64,000 bases of DNA from Photobacterium aphoticum (lineage in GTDB: Bacteria; Pseudomonadota; Gammaproteobacteria; Enterobacterales; Vibrionaceae): positions 124,001 to 188,000 of the forward strand of contig NZ_LDOV01000020.1 of NCBI RefSeq assembly GCF_001029435.1. Reading direction: 5' to 3'. Positions 25,601-37,749 of this stretch are shown here, in pieces. The notes beneath the pieces are model-generated. The model ran no database searches, was not told where the DNA came from, and worked only from the letters and a program-made list of their open reading frames with translations. Made by a program: the position numbers and the translations under genes. Position 1 is the first letter of the stretch. Each line of letters starts with the position of its first letter.

Positions 25601-27243
25601 CAGGCGAAGGCGGTCAGCTACCGGGTGATAAAGTGGACGATTGGATCGGGGCAACCCGTCACTCCACGCCGGGGGTCGGCCTGATTTCGCCACCGCCGCA
25701 CCACGACATTTACTCGATCGAAGATTTGGCCCAGCTGATCTACGATCTGAAAAACGCCAACCGTGCCAGTCGCGTCAACGTGAAACTGGTATCGGAAGCC
25801 GGTGTCGGCACCATCGCCTCCGGTGTGGCCAAAGCCAAAGCCGACGTCGTCCTGATCGCCGGTTTTGACGGCGGTACCGGTGCCTCACCAATGTCCTCTA
25901 TCCGTCACACGGGTCTGCCGTGGGAATTGGGCTTGGCAGAAACGCACCAGACTCTGCTGAAAAACGGTCTGCGTAACCGTATCGTTGTCCAGTCTGACGG
26001 TCAGATGAAGACCCCGCGTGACCTTGCGGTAGCAACGCTACTGGGCGCCGAGGAATGGGGTGTGGCGACCGCCGCGCTGGTGGTGGAAGGCTGTATCATG
26101 ATGCGTAAGTGTCATAAGAACACCTGTCCGGTCGGCATCGCGACCCAGAACAAGACCCTGCGTGAGCGTTTCGACGGCCGCGTAGAAGACGTGGTGACCT
26201 TCTTCCAGTACATGGCTGAAGGCCTGCGTGAAATCATGGCAGAGCTGGGCTTCCGTACGATCGATGAGATGGTCGGTCAGTCACAGAAACTGAAAATCCG
26301 TGATGATATCGGTCACTGGAAGTACAAGAACCTGGATCTGAGCCCGGTGCTGTTCATCGAACAAGCCCGTGAAGAAGACGGCGTGTACAACCAGCGTGAA
26401 CAGGATCATAACCTGGAGCACGTCCTTGACCGTCAGCTCATTAAAGCGGCTGCTCCTGCCCTGTATGAAGGCAAAGCGGTGAATGCTGAGTTCAACATCA
26501 TCAACACCGACCGCAGTGCCGGTACCATGTTGTCGAATGAAATCTCGAAGATTTACAAAGACCAAGGTCTGCCACAGCCAATGCACGTGAAGTTCAAAGG
26601 CTCAGCAGGACAAAGTCTGGGTGCCTTCCTGACCAAAGGCGTGACCTTTGAAGTCGAAGGCGATGCCAACGATTACTGGGGTAAAGGCCTGTCTGGCGGT
26701 ACGCTGGTGCTGTATCCGGATGCCAAGTCTGACATCATTCCAGAAGACAACATCGTGGTCGGTAACGTCTGTTTCTACGGCGCGACCTCCGGTGAATCCT
26801 TCATTCGCGGCCTGGCCGGTGAGCGCTTCTGTGTGCGTAACTCCGGTGCCAAAGTGGTCGTCGAAGGGGTCGGTGACCACGGCTGTGAATACATGACCGG
26901 TGGTGTGGCGATTATCCTGGGTCCAACAGGCCGTAACTTTGCGGCGGGCATGAGCGGCGGTGTCGCTTACGTCTGGGATCAGTTCCAGGACTTTGAAACT
27001 AAGCTCAACCCAGAGCTGGTGGATCTCGATCCTATCGAGCAAGAAGACCGCGAATTACTACTGGATATGCTGAACAAGCACGTGACGCTCACAGGCAGTA
27101 CGGTGGCACAAACCTTCCTCGACAACTTTGAAGCAAACCTTCAGAGCTTGGTGAAGGTGATGCCAAGGGATTACAAAGCCGTACTACAAAAGCGCAAAGC
27201 GGAAGCAGAAAACAAGGAAGAGTTGGAGGCCGTCAATGGGTAA
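22696..27243 (+). CDS. gltB: Glutamate synthase (NADPH) large subunit, copy 1
   Basis: Alpha subunit of GOGAT, which uses glutamine amide nitrogen to aminate 2-oxoglutarate. It has 1515 residues. Cys21 (HDACGIGFVAH) is the glutaminase nucleophile exposed after removal of a 20-residue propeptide. The amidotransferase domain (21-about 420) includes HNGEINT. The central domain is followed by the FMN-binding synthase domain with [23 protein letters not shown] and [17 protein letters not shown]. The 3Fe-4S site is CIMMRKCHKNTCPVGIATQ. The C-terminal GXGXG beta-helix holds GNVCFYGATSGE. GGAAGG precedes the start. The stop codon overlaps gltD by 8 bases. Confidence 0.99.
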   Translation: MTDQELNAQGLYVPELEHDACGIGFVAHLKNRKSHEIVTQALDMLARMEHRGGQGCDPCSGDGAGILLQKPHEFLLEETVKLGIRLPGFSQYGVGVVLFPKDEHKRQQCRDILERNAKRLDLDVIGYRVLPVDNSMIGEDPLSTEPQFEHVFITGGANLDPAELERKLYVLRNYTVRVCLESVSNIGDDFYINSLSYKTLVYKGQLTTEQVPQYFLDLQNPSMVTALALVHSRFSTNTFPRWRLAQPFRYIAHNGEINTVRGNLNWMKAREAILESDLFTQQEIDMLLPICQEGSSDSSNFDMALELLVLSGRSLPHALMMLIPEAWQENTSMDPKRRAFYQYHANVMEPWDGPASVCFTDGVQVGATLDRNGLRPSRYTVTKDDFLIMASESGVVEIEPENVQFRGRLQPGRIFVADLEQGRIISDEEVKDSIASAQPYEQWVKDNLLTLKSLPDADNMHHQPTPERLLHHQQAFGISSEEVNEIIVPLAKTGYEPLSAMGADWPLAVLSHQSQHLSHYFKQLFAQVTNPPIDPIRERMVMSLNTYLGKDQNLLTETPQHCQKVELESPVLSNAELEKLRAIDNEHLQAKTLDIVFNASGEAGKLERALKRICQYSEDAVIDGYSIIILTDRAVNSNHAAIPAMLAVGAVHHHLIRKGLRAKCDIVVETGDARETHHFATLVGYGANAVNPYLVTETLVDLQKKRKLDPEVSTDDLFNNYRKGVNGGLLKIFSKMGISTLQSYHGAQIFEALGISKAVVDKYFTGTVSRIQGLTIDDIAKEVLIRHRTGYPTREIPVQMLDVGGVYQWKQRGEKHLFNPETISLLQQSTRGKDYDQFKQYCHAVDAQGDNAATLRSQLEFIKNPAGSVPLEDVEPIEHILKRFATGAMSFGSISYEAHSTLAVAMNRIGAKSNSGEGGEDPIRFEKKDNGDWERSAIKQVASGRFGVTSYYLTNADELQIKMAQGAKPGEGGQLPGDKVDDWIGATRHSTPGVGLISPPPHHDIYSIEDLAQLIYDLKNANRASRVNVKLVSEAGVGTIASGVAKAKADVVLIAGFDGGTGASPMSSIRHTGLPWELGLAETHQTLLKNGLRNRIVVQSDGQMKTPRDLAVATLLGAEEWGVATAALVVEGCIMMRKCHKNTCPVGIATQNKTLRERFDGRVEDVVTFFQYMAEGLREIMAELGFRTIDEMVGQSQKLKIRDDIGHWKYKNLDLSPVLFIEQAREEDGVYNQREQDHNLEHVLDRQLIKAAAPALYEGKAVNAEFNIINTDRSAGTMLSNEISKIYKDQGLPQPMHVKFKGSAGQSLGAFLTKGVTFEVEGDANDYWGKGLSGGTLVLYPDAKSDIIPEDNIVVGNVCFYGATSGESFIRGLAGERFCVRNSGAKVVVEGVGDHGCEYMTGGVAIILGPTGRNFAAGMSGGVAYVWDQFQDFETKLNPELVDLDPIEQEDRELLLDMLNKHVTLTGSTVAQTFLDNFEANLQSLVKVMPRDYKAVLQKRKAEAENKEELEAVNG

Positions 27244-28708
27244 GCCTACAGGATTTTTAGAGTTTGGCCGTGAGCTGCCAAAGAAGCTGGATCCCAGCGT
27301 ACGTATTCAGGATAACAAAGAGTTTGTCCTGAATGACGAGTTCGGTGACAAGATCAATACACAGGCCTCACGCTGTATGGACTGTGGTGTGCCGTTCTGT
27401 CACAACTCGTGCCCGATCGGCAACATCATTCCTGAGTTTAATGATGCGGTGTACCGTGACAGCTGGGAAGAAGCGTGGAACATCCTGAGCTCCACCAACA
27501 ACTTCCCGGAATTCACAGGCCGTGTGTGTCCGGCGCCGTGTGAAAGTGGCTGTGTGCTCGGGATCAACCAAGACCCGATCACGATCTGTAACATCGAAAA
27601 AACCATCGTGGAAACGGCGTACCGTGAAGGCTACGCCAAACCCAAAACACCGCGTTCCCGCACCGGGAAAACCGTGGCGATCATCGGTTCAGGCCCGGCG
27701 GGTCTGGCGGCGGCCGAGCAGCTTAACAGCGCCGGCCACACCGTGACTGTGTTTGAGCGTGATGAAAAAGTCGGTGGCCTGCTGCGCTTTGGCATCCCGG
27801 ATTTCAAGCTGGGTATGGACATCATCGACCGTAAAATCGACCTGATGGCCGCAGCTGGCGTGCAGTTTGAAGTCAACGCCCACGTCGGGGTAAACGTCAA
27901 TGCCAAGCAGTTGCGTCAGGACTTTGATGTGGTGCTGCTAACCGGTGGCTCGACAGTACCGCGCGATCTGCCGATCCCGGGTCGTGAGCTGAACGGCGTC
28001 CACTTTGCGATGGAATTTCTGGCGCAGAACAACCGCCGTGCCAACAACATGGATCTGAAAACCGAAGAAATCCATGCCAACGGCAAGCACGTGGTAGTGA
28101 TTGGCGGCGGTGATACCGGTTCAGACTGTGTCGGCACCTCAAACCGTCACGGTGCGACCAGCATTACGCAGGTGGAAATCATGCCGATCCCACCGGAGAA
28201 ACGCCCGGTGAACCAACCTTGGCCGTCGTACCCGATGATCATGAAGACCTCCACCTCGCACGAGGAAGGCTGTGATCGTCACTGGAACATCCTGACCAAA
28301 GAATTCATCGGTGATGATGAAGGGAATGTCAAAGCCCTGCGCATTGCTGACATTCAGTGGGATGAACCGGCGCCGGGTGAGCGCCCTGGCTTTACCGAAG
28401 TGGCTGGCTCTGAGCGCATCATTCCGTGTGATCTTGCTTTCTTGGCGATGGGCTTTTTGCACCCAGAACCGACCGGCGTGCTGGCACAGCTGGATATCGC
28501 GCTGGATGATCGTGGTAACGTAGCGACCCAAGGGTTTGCCACCAACCAGAAAGGCGTGTTTGCCGCCGGTGATATGCGTACCGGTCAGTCCCTGGTGGTG
28601 CGTTGTATCAACGAAGGCCGCGAGTGTGCCCGTGACATCGATGCGTATCTGATGGGGAACACCAACCTCGAAGCCAAGGCTAACTCCTTGATGCTGTCTA
28701 ACGCCTAA
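27236..28708 (+). CDS. gltD: Glutamate synthase (NADPH) small subunit, copy 1
   Basis: Beta subunit of GOGAT, passing electrons from NADPH through FAD to the large subunit. It has 490 residues. The N-terminal cysteines for two 4Fe-4S clusters are in CMDCGVPFCHNSCPIGN and CPAPCESGC. The FAD-binding motif is IIGSGPAGLAAAEQL (near residue 150) and the NADPH-binding motif VVIGGGDTGSDCVG. A second FAD contact, GVFAAGDMRTGQSLVV, is near the C-terminus. It overlaps gltB by 8 bases, so expression is coupled. A terminator follows directly. Confidence 0.99.
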   Translation: MGKPTGFLEFGRELPKKLDPSVRIQDNKEFVLNDEFGDKINTQASRCMDCGVPFCHNSCPIGNIIPEFNDAVYRDSWEEAWNILSSTNNFPEFTGRVCPAPCESGCVLGINQDPITICNIEKTIVETAYREGYAKPKTPRSRTGKTVAIIGSGPAGLAAAEQLNSAGHTVTVFERDEKVGGLLRFGIPDFKLGMDIIDRKIDLMAAAGVQFEVNAHVGVNVNAKQLRQDFDVVLLTGGSTVPRDLPIPGRELNGVHFAMEFLAQNNRRANNMDLKTEEIHANGKHVVVIGGGDTGSDCVGTSNRHGATSITQVEIMPIPPEKRPVNQPWPSYPMIMKTSTSHEEGCDRHWNILTKEFIGDDEGNVKALRIADIQWDEPAPGERPGFTEVAGSERIIPCDLAFLAMGFLHPEPTGVLAQLDIALDDRGNVATQGFATNQKGVFAAGDMRTGQSLVVRCINEGRECARDIDAYLMGNTNLEAKANSLMLSNA

Positions 28709-28730
28709 TCGCGTTCTTCACGCTCGTCTC

Positions 28731-28760
28731 AAAACCGACTCACTGAGTCGGTTTTTTTTC
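28731..28760 (+). terminator. Terminator of gltBD copy 1
   Basis: AAAACCGACTCA at 28731-28742 pairs with TGAGTCGGTTTT at 28744-28755 and is followed by further Ts. It separates the two glutamate synthase operons. Confidence 0.88.
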
Positions 28761-29053
28761 ATCCCGAAATCCTATCCCCCACCATACTTAGCTAGGTTGT
28801 CGCGCGATCCTGCGATTTTAGAGCGCATTATCATTCCCGCTTCAACACGTTGATGAATATTTGACCTTTTTGTAAATAGTGTTTAACGTGAAAAATTGCG
28901 ACTTCATTCGGCCAAGCCTCTCGACAGTGCGCCTTCAACGCCTGCGCGTCGCAAGTCCCTCCACTGTGATGAGACGGTTTACACCACGAAGGAAGCGTGA
29001 GGATGGCTGCATCAGCCACACTGCTAAACCAAGCAGAGCCAGGGAGAGTTGTC
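28761..29053 (+). promoter_or_regulatory. Promoter region of gltBD copy 2
   Basis: Downstream of the first operon's terminator, TTGACC at 28861-28866 and TAACGT at 28884-28889 with a 17-base gap form a plausible sigma-70 promoter, giving a leader of about 155 bases. The ribosome-binding site AGGGAGAG lies just before the ATG at 29054. The second operon therefore appears to have separate control. No operator is recognised. Confidence 0.45.
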
Positions 29054-32000
29054 ATGACACTGTATGATCCCACTCGGGACAGAGATAATTGTGGTTTCGG
29101 CTTAATTGCCCATATTGAAGGCGAAACCAGCCACAAACTTGTACGCACCGCGATTTGCGCCCTCGACCGCATGACCCACCGAGGCGGGATCGCCGCCGAT
29201 GGCAAAACCGGTGATGGCTGCGGCCTGTTAATGAAAAAGCCCGATCGCTTCTACCGCCTCGTTGCCAACGAGCTGGGCTGGAAACTGTCACGGGAGTTCG
29301 CCCTTGGCATGATCTTCCTCAGCCAAGATCCGGTACTGGCGGAGCAAGCCCGCACCGTGATACAGGAAGAACTCGCCAAAGAAACCCTGTCGCTGGTGGG
29401 CTGGCGCGATGTGCCTATTAACCCGGCCGTACTCGGCCCCATTGCCAGCGAAACCCTGCCCAAGATCGAGCAGGTGTTCATCAATGCCCCGGCAGGCTGG
29501 AAACCACGCGATATCGACCGCCGTCTGTACATTGCCCGCCGCCGCATCGAGCAGCGTATCACCCGCGATCCCGACTTCTATATCTGTAGCCTGTCGACTC
29601 AGGTGACGGTCTACAAAGGGCTGTGTATGCCCGCCGATCTGCCACGCTTTTATCAAGATCTCGGTGATATTCGCTTAGAATCCTCAATCTGTTTGTTCCA
29701 CCAGCGTTTCTCGACCAACACCCAGCCACGCTGGCCGCTGGCCCAACCGTTCCGCTACTTAGCCCACAATGGCGAGATCAATACCATTGCCGGTAACCGC
29801 CAGTGGGCCCGGGCACGCGCCTACAAATTTGCATCACCGCTGCTGCCGGATCTGCAAACCGCCGCACCGTTTGTCAATGAAACCGGATCGGACTCCTCCA
29901 GCCTCGATAACATGCTGGAACTGTTCCTCGCCGGTGGCATGGACTTATTCCGCGCCATGCGCATGCTGGTGCCGCCTGCGTGGCAAAATCACCCGGATAT
30001 GGATCCCAACCTGCGGGCCTTTTACGACTTTAACTCCATGCACATGGAGCCGTGGGATGGCCCGGCTGGCATCGTAATGTCTGACGGCCGCTATGCCGCC
30101 TGTAACCTCGACCGTAACGGCCTGCGCCCAGCGCGCTATGTGATCACCAAAGATAAGCTGATCACCCTCGCCTCTGAAATCGGCATTTGGGATTACGGCC
30201 CGGACGAAGTGGCGGAAAAAGGCCGCGTCGGTCCCGGCGAATTACTGGTGATCGACACCAAGTTCGGCAAAATCTGGCATTCTGCGGATATCGACAATGA
30301 ACTGATGGGCCGTCACCCCTATAAAGAATGGCTCGACAGTCATGTCAAACGCCTGATCCCGTTTGAAGACTTAGGCGATGATCAGGTCGGCAGCCGCTCA
30401 CTCAGCGACACCGAGCTCTGCACCTACCAAAAACTGTTTGCCATGAACCGAGAAGAGCTGGAGCAAGTGCTGCAGGTCATGGGCGAAAACGGTCAGGAAG
30501 CGACGGGCTCCATGGGCGATGATGCGCCGATGGCCGTGCTCTCTTCCAAAGAACGCGCCGTCACCGACTATTTCCGCCAGATGTTTGCGCAGGTCACCAA
30601 CCCGCCAATCGATCCTTTGCGGGAAAAACACGTGATGTCACTGGCCACCTGTATCGGCCGGGAAATGAACGTGTTCTGCGAAACCGACGGCCATGCCTAC
30701 CGCGTGGCCTTTGGCTCACCGGTGCTCCTGTATTCCGACTTGGTGCAGTTACTGGAGCTGGACGATCAGTACTACCGCAACAGCATCGTGGATATCAACT
30801 ACGCCCCCGCCGACAAAGATCTCGCGCAAGCCATTGTGGACCTGTGTGATCAGGCCGAGCGGCTGGTGCGCGGCGGCACCGTCTTACTCGTCCTCTCTGA
30901 CCGAGGGGTTAATCCGGACAAACTGCCGATCCCGGCTGCTATGGCGGTCGGTGCGGTCCAACAGCGACTGGTCAACACCAACCTGCGCTGTGATGCCAAC
31001 ATCATCATCGAAACCGCCACCGCCCGAGACCCACACCACTTTGCGGTACTGCTGGGCTTTGGCGCCACGGCGGTCTACCCGTATTTGGCCTACGAGTCAT
31101 TGGGCAAATTGATCGACAGCGGCGCCATCAGCAAACCGTACCGCGACGTGATGGTGAACTTTCGCAACGGCATCAACAAAGGCTTGTACAAAATCATGTC
31201 CAAGATGGGGATCTCCACCATCGCCTCCTACCGCTGTGCCATGTTGTTTGAAGCCGTAGGATTAAGTGATGAGGTGGTCAACCTCTGCTTTAACGGGGTG
31301 GCAAGCCGTATTCAGGGCGCAGACTTTAGCGATTTCCAGCAAGATCTGTTTAACCTGTCGCGCCGCGCCTGGCTCAAACGCAAACCGATCGAACACGGCG
31401 GCCTGCTCAAGTATGTGCACGGCGGTGAATTCCACGCTTATAACCCGGACGTGGTCACCACCCTGCAACAGGCGGTGAAATCCGGTGATTATCAGGATTA
31501 CCTGCGCTTTGCCGAACAGGTCAACACCCGTCCGGTCGCCGCCATCCGTGATTTAATGACACTCAAAGAGGACACCTCACCGATTGCCATTGAGCGCGTA
31601 GAAGCAGCCACCGAACTGTATAAACGCTTTGACTCCGCCGCCATGTCCATCGGCGCCCTCAGTCCCGAAGCCCATGAGGCACTGGCCATTGCCATGAACC
31701 GGCTCGGCGGTTTTTCCAACTCCGGCGAAGGCGGGGAAGATCCGCGCCGCTTTAACAGCGAGCGCAATTCGCGTATCAAACAGGTCGCCTCCGGTCGCTT
31801 TGGCGTGACCCCGCATTATCTGGTTAACGCTGATGTCATTCAGATCAAAGTCGCGCAAGGGGCTAAACCGGGCGAAGGCGGTCAGCTGCCCGGCCACAAG
31901 GTCACCACGGAAATCGCCAAACTGCGCTATGCGGTACCGGGCGTGACCCTGATCTCGCCGCCGCCGCACCACGACATTTACTCGATTGAGGATTTGGCCC

Positions 32001-33517
32001 AGCTGATCTTCGATCTCAAGCAAATCAATCCCGATGCCATGGTCTCGGTCAAACTGGTGTCCGAGCCGGGGGTTGGCACCATCGCCACCGGCGTTGCCAA
32101 AGCCTATGCCGATCTGATCACCATCTCCGGTTATGACGGCGGAACCGGGGCCAGCCCACTGACCTCAGTCAAATATGCCGGCAGCCCGTGGGAATTAGGC
32201 CTTGCCGAAACCCAGCAAGCACTGGTGGCTAACGGCCTGCGCCATAAGATCCGCCTGCAGGTCGACGGTGGCCTGAAAACCGGCCTGGACGTGGTGAAAG
32301 CGGCCATACTTGGCGCCGAAAGCTTTGGGTTTGGTACCGCGCCGATGGTGGCGCTGGGCTGTAAATACCTGCGTATTTGTCACCTGAACAACTGTGCGAC
32401 CGGCGTGGCGACACAAGATGACACCCTGCGCCGCGAGTTCTTCAAAGGCCTGCCGGAGCAGGTAATGAATTACTTCATCGGCCTCGGCCAGGAAGTCCGT
32501 GAACTGCTGGCGAAACTGGGGGTAGAAAAGCTCACCGATCTCATTGGCCGTACCGATTTACTGACCGTCATTGATGGCTACACCGCCAAACAAAGCAAGT
32601 TGGATCTGTCATCGGTGCTGGCCACTGTCGATTCGCCGAACGGCCATACCCTCTATTGCAGCGAGGCCAATACGCCGTTTGATCCGGCCACGCTCAATGC
32701 TGAATTGCTCGCGGCCACGCTCCCTGCCATCGAGTCACGCAGCGGGACCACGGTGTACCAAACCATCCGCAATACCGATCGTTCTGTCGGTGCGCGCTTG
32801 TCCGGGGAAATCGCCAAACGCTACGGCAACCAAGGCATGGCCGCCGCTCCGGTTGTTCTGCACCTGACCGGCACAGCGGGTCAGTCGTTCGGGGTCTGGA
32901 ATGCGGGCGGCTTGCATTTGCACTTAACCGGCGATGCCAATGACTATGTGGGCAAAGGCATGACCGGCGGACACATCGTGATCCGTCCGCCACAAGGCTC
33001 TGCGTTTGCCTCCAGTGAGGCCACCATCATGGGCAACACCTGCTTGTATGGGGCAACGGGCGGCAAACTGTTCGCGGCCGGTAAAGCGGGTGAGCGATTT
33101 GCCGTGCGTAACTCGGGCACCATTGCAGTGATTGAAGGCGCGGGCGACAACGCCTGTGAGTACATGACCGGCGGCATTGTGGCCATTTTAGGCAAGACCG
33201 GCGTGAACTTCGGTGCGGGGATGACCGGTGGCTTTGCCTACATCCTTGATGAAGACGGCGACTTTGCCGGGCGGGTCAACCCTGAGCTGGTCGAAGCGGT
33301 GCCGCTGGCGGATCTGCACATCCATCAGGAGCACCTGCGTGGTCTGATTGATCAGCATTTGGCCCTGACCGGCTCCGATCGGGCACAAGCGATTCTGGCG
33401 GACTTTGACCGCTGGATCCCACAGTTCTATCTGGCCAAACCCAAATCTGCCGATGTGAACACCTTGCTCGGTCACCAAAGCCGCTCAACCGCTGAGCTGC
33501 GCGTTCAAGCACAATAG
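29054..33517 (+). CDS. gltB: Glutamate synthase large subunit, copy 2 (paralog)
   Basis: A second complete GOGAT alpha subunit, 1487 residues. Cys13 ([12 protein letters not shown]) is the nucleophile after a 12-residue propeptide. All key regions match copy 1 in order: [52 protein letters not shown], the 3Fe-4S site [19 protein letters not shown] and a C-terminal beta-helix with [12 protein letters not shown]. The sequence differs widely from copy 1 outside the motifs, so this is an old paralog and not a recent duplication. The start at 29054 is preferred over an ORF extension of 19 codons because AGGGAGAG lies upstream and family N-termini agree. Confidence 0.97.
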   Translation: MTLYDPTRDRDNCGFGLIAHIEGETSHKLVRTAICALDRMTHRGGIAADGKTGDGCGLLMKKPDRFYRLVANELGWKLSREFALGMIFLSQDPVLAEQARTVIQEELAKETLSLVGWRDVPINPAVLGPIASETLPKIEQVFINAPAGWKPRDIDRRLYIARRRIEQRITRDPDFYICSLSTQVTVYKGLCMPADLPRFYQDLGDIRLESSICLFHQRFSTNTQPRWPLAQPFRYLAHNGEINTIAGNRQWARARAYKFASPLLPDLQTAAPFVNETGSDSSSLDNMLELFLAGGMDLFRAMRMLVPPAWQNHPDMDPNLRAFYDFNSMHMEPWDGPAGIVMSDGRYAACNLDRNGLRPARYVITKDKLITLASEIGIWDYGPDEVAEKGRVGPGELLVIDTKFGKIWHSADIDNELMGRHPYKEWLDSHVKRLIPFEDLGDDQVGSRSLSDTELCTYQKLFAMNREELEQVLQVMGENGQEATGSMGDDAPMAVLSSKERAVTDYFRQMFAQVTNPPIDPLREKHVMSLATCIGREMNVFCETDGHAYRVAFGSPVLLYSDLVQLLELDDQYYRNSIVDINYAPADKDLAQAIVDLCDQAERLVRGGTVLLVLSDRGVNPDKLPIPAAMAVGAVQQRLVNTNLRCDANIIIETATARDPHHFAVLLGFGATAVYPYLAYESLGKLIDSGAISKPYRDVMVNFRNGINKGLYKIMSKMGISTIASYRCAMLFEAVGLSDEVVNLCFNGVASRIQGADFSDFQQDLFNLSRRAWLKRKPIEHGGLLKYVHGGEFHAYNPDVVTTLQQAVKSGDYQDYLRFAEQVNTRPVAAIRDLMTLKEDTSPIAIERVEAATELYKRFDSAAMSIGALSPEAHEALAIAMNRLGGFSNSGEGGEDPRRFNSERNSRIKQVASGRFGVTPHYLVNADVIQIKVAQGAKPGEGGQLPGHKVTTEIAKLRYAVPGVTLISPPPHHDIYSIEDLAQLIFDLKQINPDAMVSVKLVSEPGVGTIATGVAKAYADLITISGYDGGTGASPLTSVKYAGSPWELGLAETQQALVANGLRHKIRLQVDGGLKTGLDVVKAAILGAESFGFGTAPMVALGCKYLRICHLNNCATGVATQDDTLRREFFKGLPEQVMNYFIGLGQEVRELLAKLGVEKLTDLIGRTDLLTVIDGYTAKQSKLDLSSVLATVDSPNGHTLYCSEANTPFDPATLNAELLAATLPAIESRSGTTVYQTIRNTDRSVGARLSGEIAKRYGNQGMAAAPVVLHLTGTAGQSFGVWNAGGLHLHLTGDANDYVGKGMTGGHIVIRPPQGSAFASSEATIMGNTCLYGATGGKLFAAGKAGERFAVRNSGTIAVIEGAGDNACEYMTGGIVAILGKTGVNFGAGMTGGFAYILDEDGDFAGRVNPELVEAVPLADLHIHQEHLRGLIDQHLALTGSDRAQAILADFDRWIPQFYLAKPKSADVNTLLGHQSRSTAELRVQAQ

Positions 33518-34942
<1,425 letters not shown>

Positions 34943-34981
34943 TCACGTCAGTCGCTGACAGGTACGATAGCGACTTGCCAC

Positions 34982-35048
34982 TTGGTAATCATCACCGCCC
35001 TCATGCTACAATCACCCCATCAATAAGGCGCTCATCCTCGAGCGCCTT
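34982..35048 (+). promoter_or_regulatory. Possible mtnN promoter and leader hairpin
   Basis: TTGGTA (34982-34987) and TACAAT (35007-35012), 19 bases apart and with TG just before the -10, form a possible promoter. A strong stem, AAGGCGCTC at 35025-35033 with GAGCGCCTT at 35040-35048, lies just downstream. It lacks a T run and so may be the 3' end of the preceding transcript or a stabilising 5' hairpin. Confidence 0.4.
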
Positions 35049-35075
35049 CATTCACTCAATAAAGAGATCCTACTG

Positions 35076-35774
35076 ATGAAAATCGGCATTATCGGCGCGA
35101 TGGAACAAGAAGTTGCCATCCTAAAAGATCAACTGGCTAACTGTGAAATGCACGCGAAAGCAGGCTGTACGTTCTACACCGGTACACTGAACGGTGCAGA
35201 CGTGGTACTACTACAATCTGGCATTGGTAAAGTGGCAGCAGCTGTCGGTACCGCTGTACTGCTAGAAATCTTCCAGCCAGACGTGGTGCTTAACACCGGC
35301 TCTGCAGGCGGCTTTGACAGCAGCCTGAACGTGGGTGATGTAGTGATCTCAACAGAAGTACGCTACCACGATGCTGACGTGACTGCATTCGGTTACGAAA
35401 TGGGCCAAATGGCACAGCAGCCAGCGGCTTTCATCTCTGATGCGAACCTGATGGACGTGGCAGAAAAAGCCCTGGCGACCATGGGTGACATGCACGCAGT
35501 ACGCGGCCTGATCTGTACTGGCGATGCGTTTGTTTGCTCAGCAGAAAAACAAAACTTCATCCGTGAACATTTCCCAACCGTGATTGCGGTAGAAATGGAA
35601 GCGGCAGCGATCGCACAAGCGTGTCACCAGTTCAACGTACCGTTCGTGGTAGTACGTGCAATCTCTGACGTGGCAGACAAAGAGTCACCAATGAGCTTTG
35701 ACGAATTCCTGCCACTGGCAGCGAAGAGCTCATCAGTGATGGTAGCGAAAATGGTTGAGTTGCTAAACACCTAA
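35076..35774 (+). CDS. mtnN: 5'-methylthioadenosine/S-adenosylhomocysteine nucleosidase
   Basis: Cytoplasmic hydrolase (MTAN, Pfs) that removes adenine from methylthioadenosine, S-adenosylhomocysteine and 5'-deoxyadenosine. It feeds methionine salvage and yields the AI-2 precursor S-ribosylhomocysteine. It has 232 residues, standard length. The catalytic motifs are intact: N-terminal [14 protein letters not shown] with Glu12, [10 protein letters not shown] with the substrate-binding Glu, and RAISDVAD with the catalytic Asp. Codon use is highly biased. Its TAA overlaps the ATG of the CbiB-like gene by one base (TAATG), the same order as in Vibrio cholerae. Confidence 0.99.
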   Translation: MKIGIIGAMEQEVAILKDQLANCEMHAKAGCTFYTGTLNGADVVLLQSGIGKVAAAVGTAVLLEIFQPDVVLNTGSAGGFDSSLNVGDVVISTEVRYHDADVTAFGYEMGQMAQQPAAFISDANLMDVAEKALATMGDMHAVRGLICTGDAFVCSAEKQNFIREHFPTVIAVEMEAAAIAQACHQFNVPFVVVRAISDVADKESPMSFDEFLPLAAKSSSVMVAKMVELLNT

Positions 35775-36730
35775 TGAACGACGCCATTGCTCTGCTGACC
35801 GGTAACACGGCCCTGCTCGCCATGGCGGGCGCCCTTGCATTGCAATGGCTGCTACCGATCCCTGCCGCCTTGCATCCCCTTGGGATCTGGCGGCAGTTGG
35901 CCTTATTACTGGCCGATAAAGTCAACAAACCGCAAGACACCCCGCGCCAACAGATGATGTCCGGGCTGCTCGCCGGCAGCTTAATGATTTTCACTGTGCT
36001 CATCATCCTGCTTTGCTTATACCAACTGGCGTGGTTCGATCTCCCGTTTCACATTATTCTGCTTTGGCTGGCACTTGACTGGCGTACCACCGCCGATTTC
36101 AGCAAGCAATTTATTACCGCCTACCAGCACGAAGACAAACCGCGCTGTCGCCAACTGCTGGCGGAAAAACTCAACCGTCATACCGACAACCTTTCCCTGC
36201 TCGGCTTAGGCAAAGCGTGCGCCGAAACCCAATTGCTCGCCTATGGCCGCTTAGTGGCCGGCGTCTTATTCTGGTATGGCTTAACCGGCGGCATTGGCGC
36301 ACTGATCTACCGCTTGTTGATCAGCCTGGCCCGCACGTGGTCACCAAGCCGTCAACGTTACCAGCACTTTGGCCGCCCGCTCGTGACTCTGCTGGCCGTG
36401 ATGGACATAGTGCCGCTGCGCTTGTTTGCGGTGCTGCTCAGCCTCGGTCATAACGGTAAACAGGCCTTACAAAGCCTCGCCAAACACGGTGAGCAATGGC
36501 AACTGCCCGGCCCCGGCTGGCTGCTGACCGCCACCGGACACAAACTGTCACTGTCATTAGGTGGCCCAGCTATCTACGACAACATGAAAATGGACCGGCC
36601 TCGTCTCGGCGGCAAAATTGCCCCTGCCGCGCTGCATCTGGCCCAAATCGATAAACTGGTACAAACCCGCTTGTGGATCTGGATCGGCATACAAGGCCTT
36701 TTACTCGTTTTATTCCAAGGAACCCTGTAG
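35774..36730 (+). CDS. CobD/CbiB-family cobalamin biosynthesis protein
   Basis: Inner-membrane protein of 318 residues with five or more hydrophobic segments. It resembles CbiB (adenosylcobinamide-phosphate synthase), including a conserved aromatic N-terminal helix, [13 protein letters not shown], and [17 protein letters not shown] near the end. Full CbiB would attach aminopropanol to cobyric acid, but no de novo corrin genes lie here. It starts one base inside the mtnN stop codon and ends one base into btuF, so the three are translated together. A function in cobinamide or corrinoid remodelling fits the btuF partner. Function is inferred. Confidence 0.8.
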   Translation: MNDAIALLTGNTALLAMAGALALQWLLPIPAALHPLGIWRQLALLLADKVNKPQDTPRQQMMSGLLAGSLMIFTVLIILLCLYQLAWFDLPFHIILLWLALDWRTTADFSKQFITAYQHEDKPRCRQLLAEKLNRHTDNLSLLGLGKACAETQLLAYGRLVAGVLFWYGLTGGIGALIYRLLISLARTWSPSRQRYQHFGRPLVTLLAVMDIVPLRLFAVLLSLGHNGKQALQSLAKHGEQWQLPGPGWLLTATGHKLSLSLGGPAIYDNMKMDRPRLGGKIAPAALHLAQIDKLVQTRLWIWIGIQGLLLVLFQGTL

Positions 36731-37632
36731 TGCGTTTTGCGATCCTCGTGAGCTTGCTCACCCTGTCAGCTCCGGCTTTTTCAGCGGATATCACCACACA
36801 TACCGCCTCTGACACTCATACCGGCATCCATGCCGATGCAGCCACACACACACGCAGCCATGCGTTGCCTCAGCGGATCATCAGCTTATCCCCCCACACC
36901 ACCGAACTGGCGTATGCCGCCGGGCTGGGTGATAAACTGATCGCCGCCAGTGATTACAGTGACTACCCGGAAGCGGCCAAGCAGTTAGAGCGTGTCGCCA
37001 ACTACCGTGGCATCAAGATGGAGCGCATTGTCGCGCTCAAGCCCGATCTGATCTTGGCGTGGAAAGGCGGTAACCCGGTACGGGAAATGGAGCGCTTAGA
37101 GCAACTGGGCTTTACCCTGTTCTACTCCAACCCCAAAACGCTGGAAGACATTCCTAACACCGTGGAAGCGCTAGGCCAATACGCGGCATCACCGGCGCAC
37201 GCCCAGCAGGTCGCGGACGATTTTCGCACCCGTCTGGCGGCACTCAAAGCCAGCCGCCACAGCGCACGTTCCGTCAAATACTTCTACCAGTTGAGCGAAA
37301 GCCCAATCATTACCGTGGCAGGAAAAAGCTGGCCAAGTCAGGTATTTAGCCTGTGTGGCGGAGAAAACATCTTTGCCGACAGCCCGGCTGCTTATCCGCA
37401 AGTGTCGGTCGAGCAAGTGATTGTACGCCAGCCGGAGGTTATCTTTGGCACCCCGCACAGCGGTACCGATGTGAGCGTATGGCAAAAGTGGCAACAGCAA
37501 CTGCCTGCGGTGGCCAATGGTCATCTGTATACCCTGAAAGCGGACTGGCTGAACCGCCCGACGCCACGCACCATCAAGGCGGTCGAGCAAGTCTGCGGGT
37601 ATCTGGATCAGGTACGTCAAAAGGGCGATTAA
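36730..37632 (+). CDS. btuF: Vitamin B12 ABC transporter substrate-binding protein
   Basis: Periplasmic cobalamin-binding protein of 300 residues. The GTG start at 36730 overlaps the previous stop codon by one base and has AAGGAA 7 bases upstream. An alternative ATG at 36673 would give a 19-residue extension without a signal-like sequence. The signal peptide [19 protein letters not shown] is cut before the DITTHT segment. A low-complexity Thr/His stretch (about 21-45) precedes the domain. The substrate-binding features are [17 protein letters not shown] and the central helix. BtuC and BtuD partners are not in the window. The nucleosidase next door removes 5'-deoxyadenosine, a product of adenosylcobalamin-type radical chemistry, a plausible functional link. 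Confidence 0.92.
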   Translation: MRFAILVSLLTLSAPAFSADITTHTASDTHTGIHADAATHTRSHALPQRIISLSPHTTELAYAAGLGDKLIAASDYSDYPEAAKQLERVANYRGIKMERIVALKPDLILAWKGGNPVREMERLEQLGFTLFYSNPKTLEDIPNTVEALGQYAASPAHAQQVADDFRTRLAALKASRHSARSVKYFYQLSESPIITVAGKSWPSQVFSLCGGENIFADSPAAYPQVSVEQVIVRQPEVIFGTPHSGTDVSVWQKWQQQLPAVANGHLYTLKADWLNRPTPRTIKAVEQVCGYLDQVRQKGD

Positions 37633-37682
37633 CAGCCCCACAACATTCATTGTGAGTCGTAGCACAAAACTGTTGCATCAAG

Positions 37683-37710
37683 TTGTAAGGCCGCTATTTA
37701 CTCGTACAAT
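37683..37710 (+). promoter_or_regulatory. Promoter of TRIC-type channel gene
   Basis: TTGTAA (37683-37688) and TACAAT (37705-37710) are separated by 16 bases, 40 bases before the start codon. The gene has no other close upstream partner on this strand, which supports a separate promoter. Confidence 0.5.
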
Positions 37711-37749
37711 CGGCGGCGATTTCTCAACTCACTCGCTCAGGCAGGTAGC

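Noticed and set aside
28997..29053. 19-codon extension of the second gltB
   Set aside because: The glutaminase cysteine must lie close to the N-terminus, and AGGGAGAG precedes 29054.
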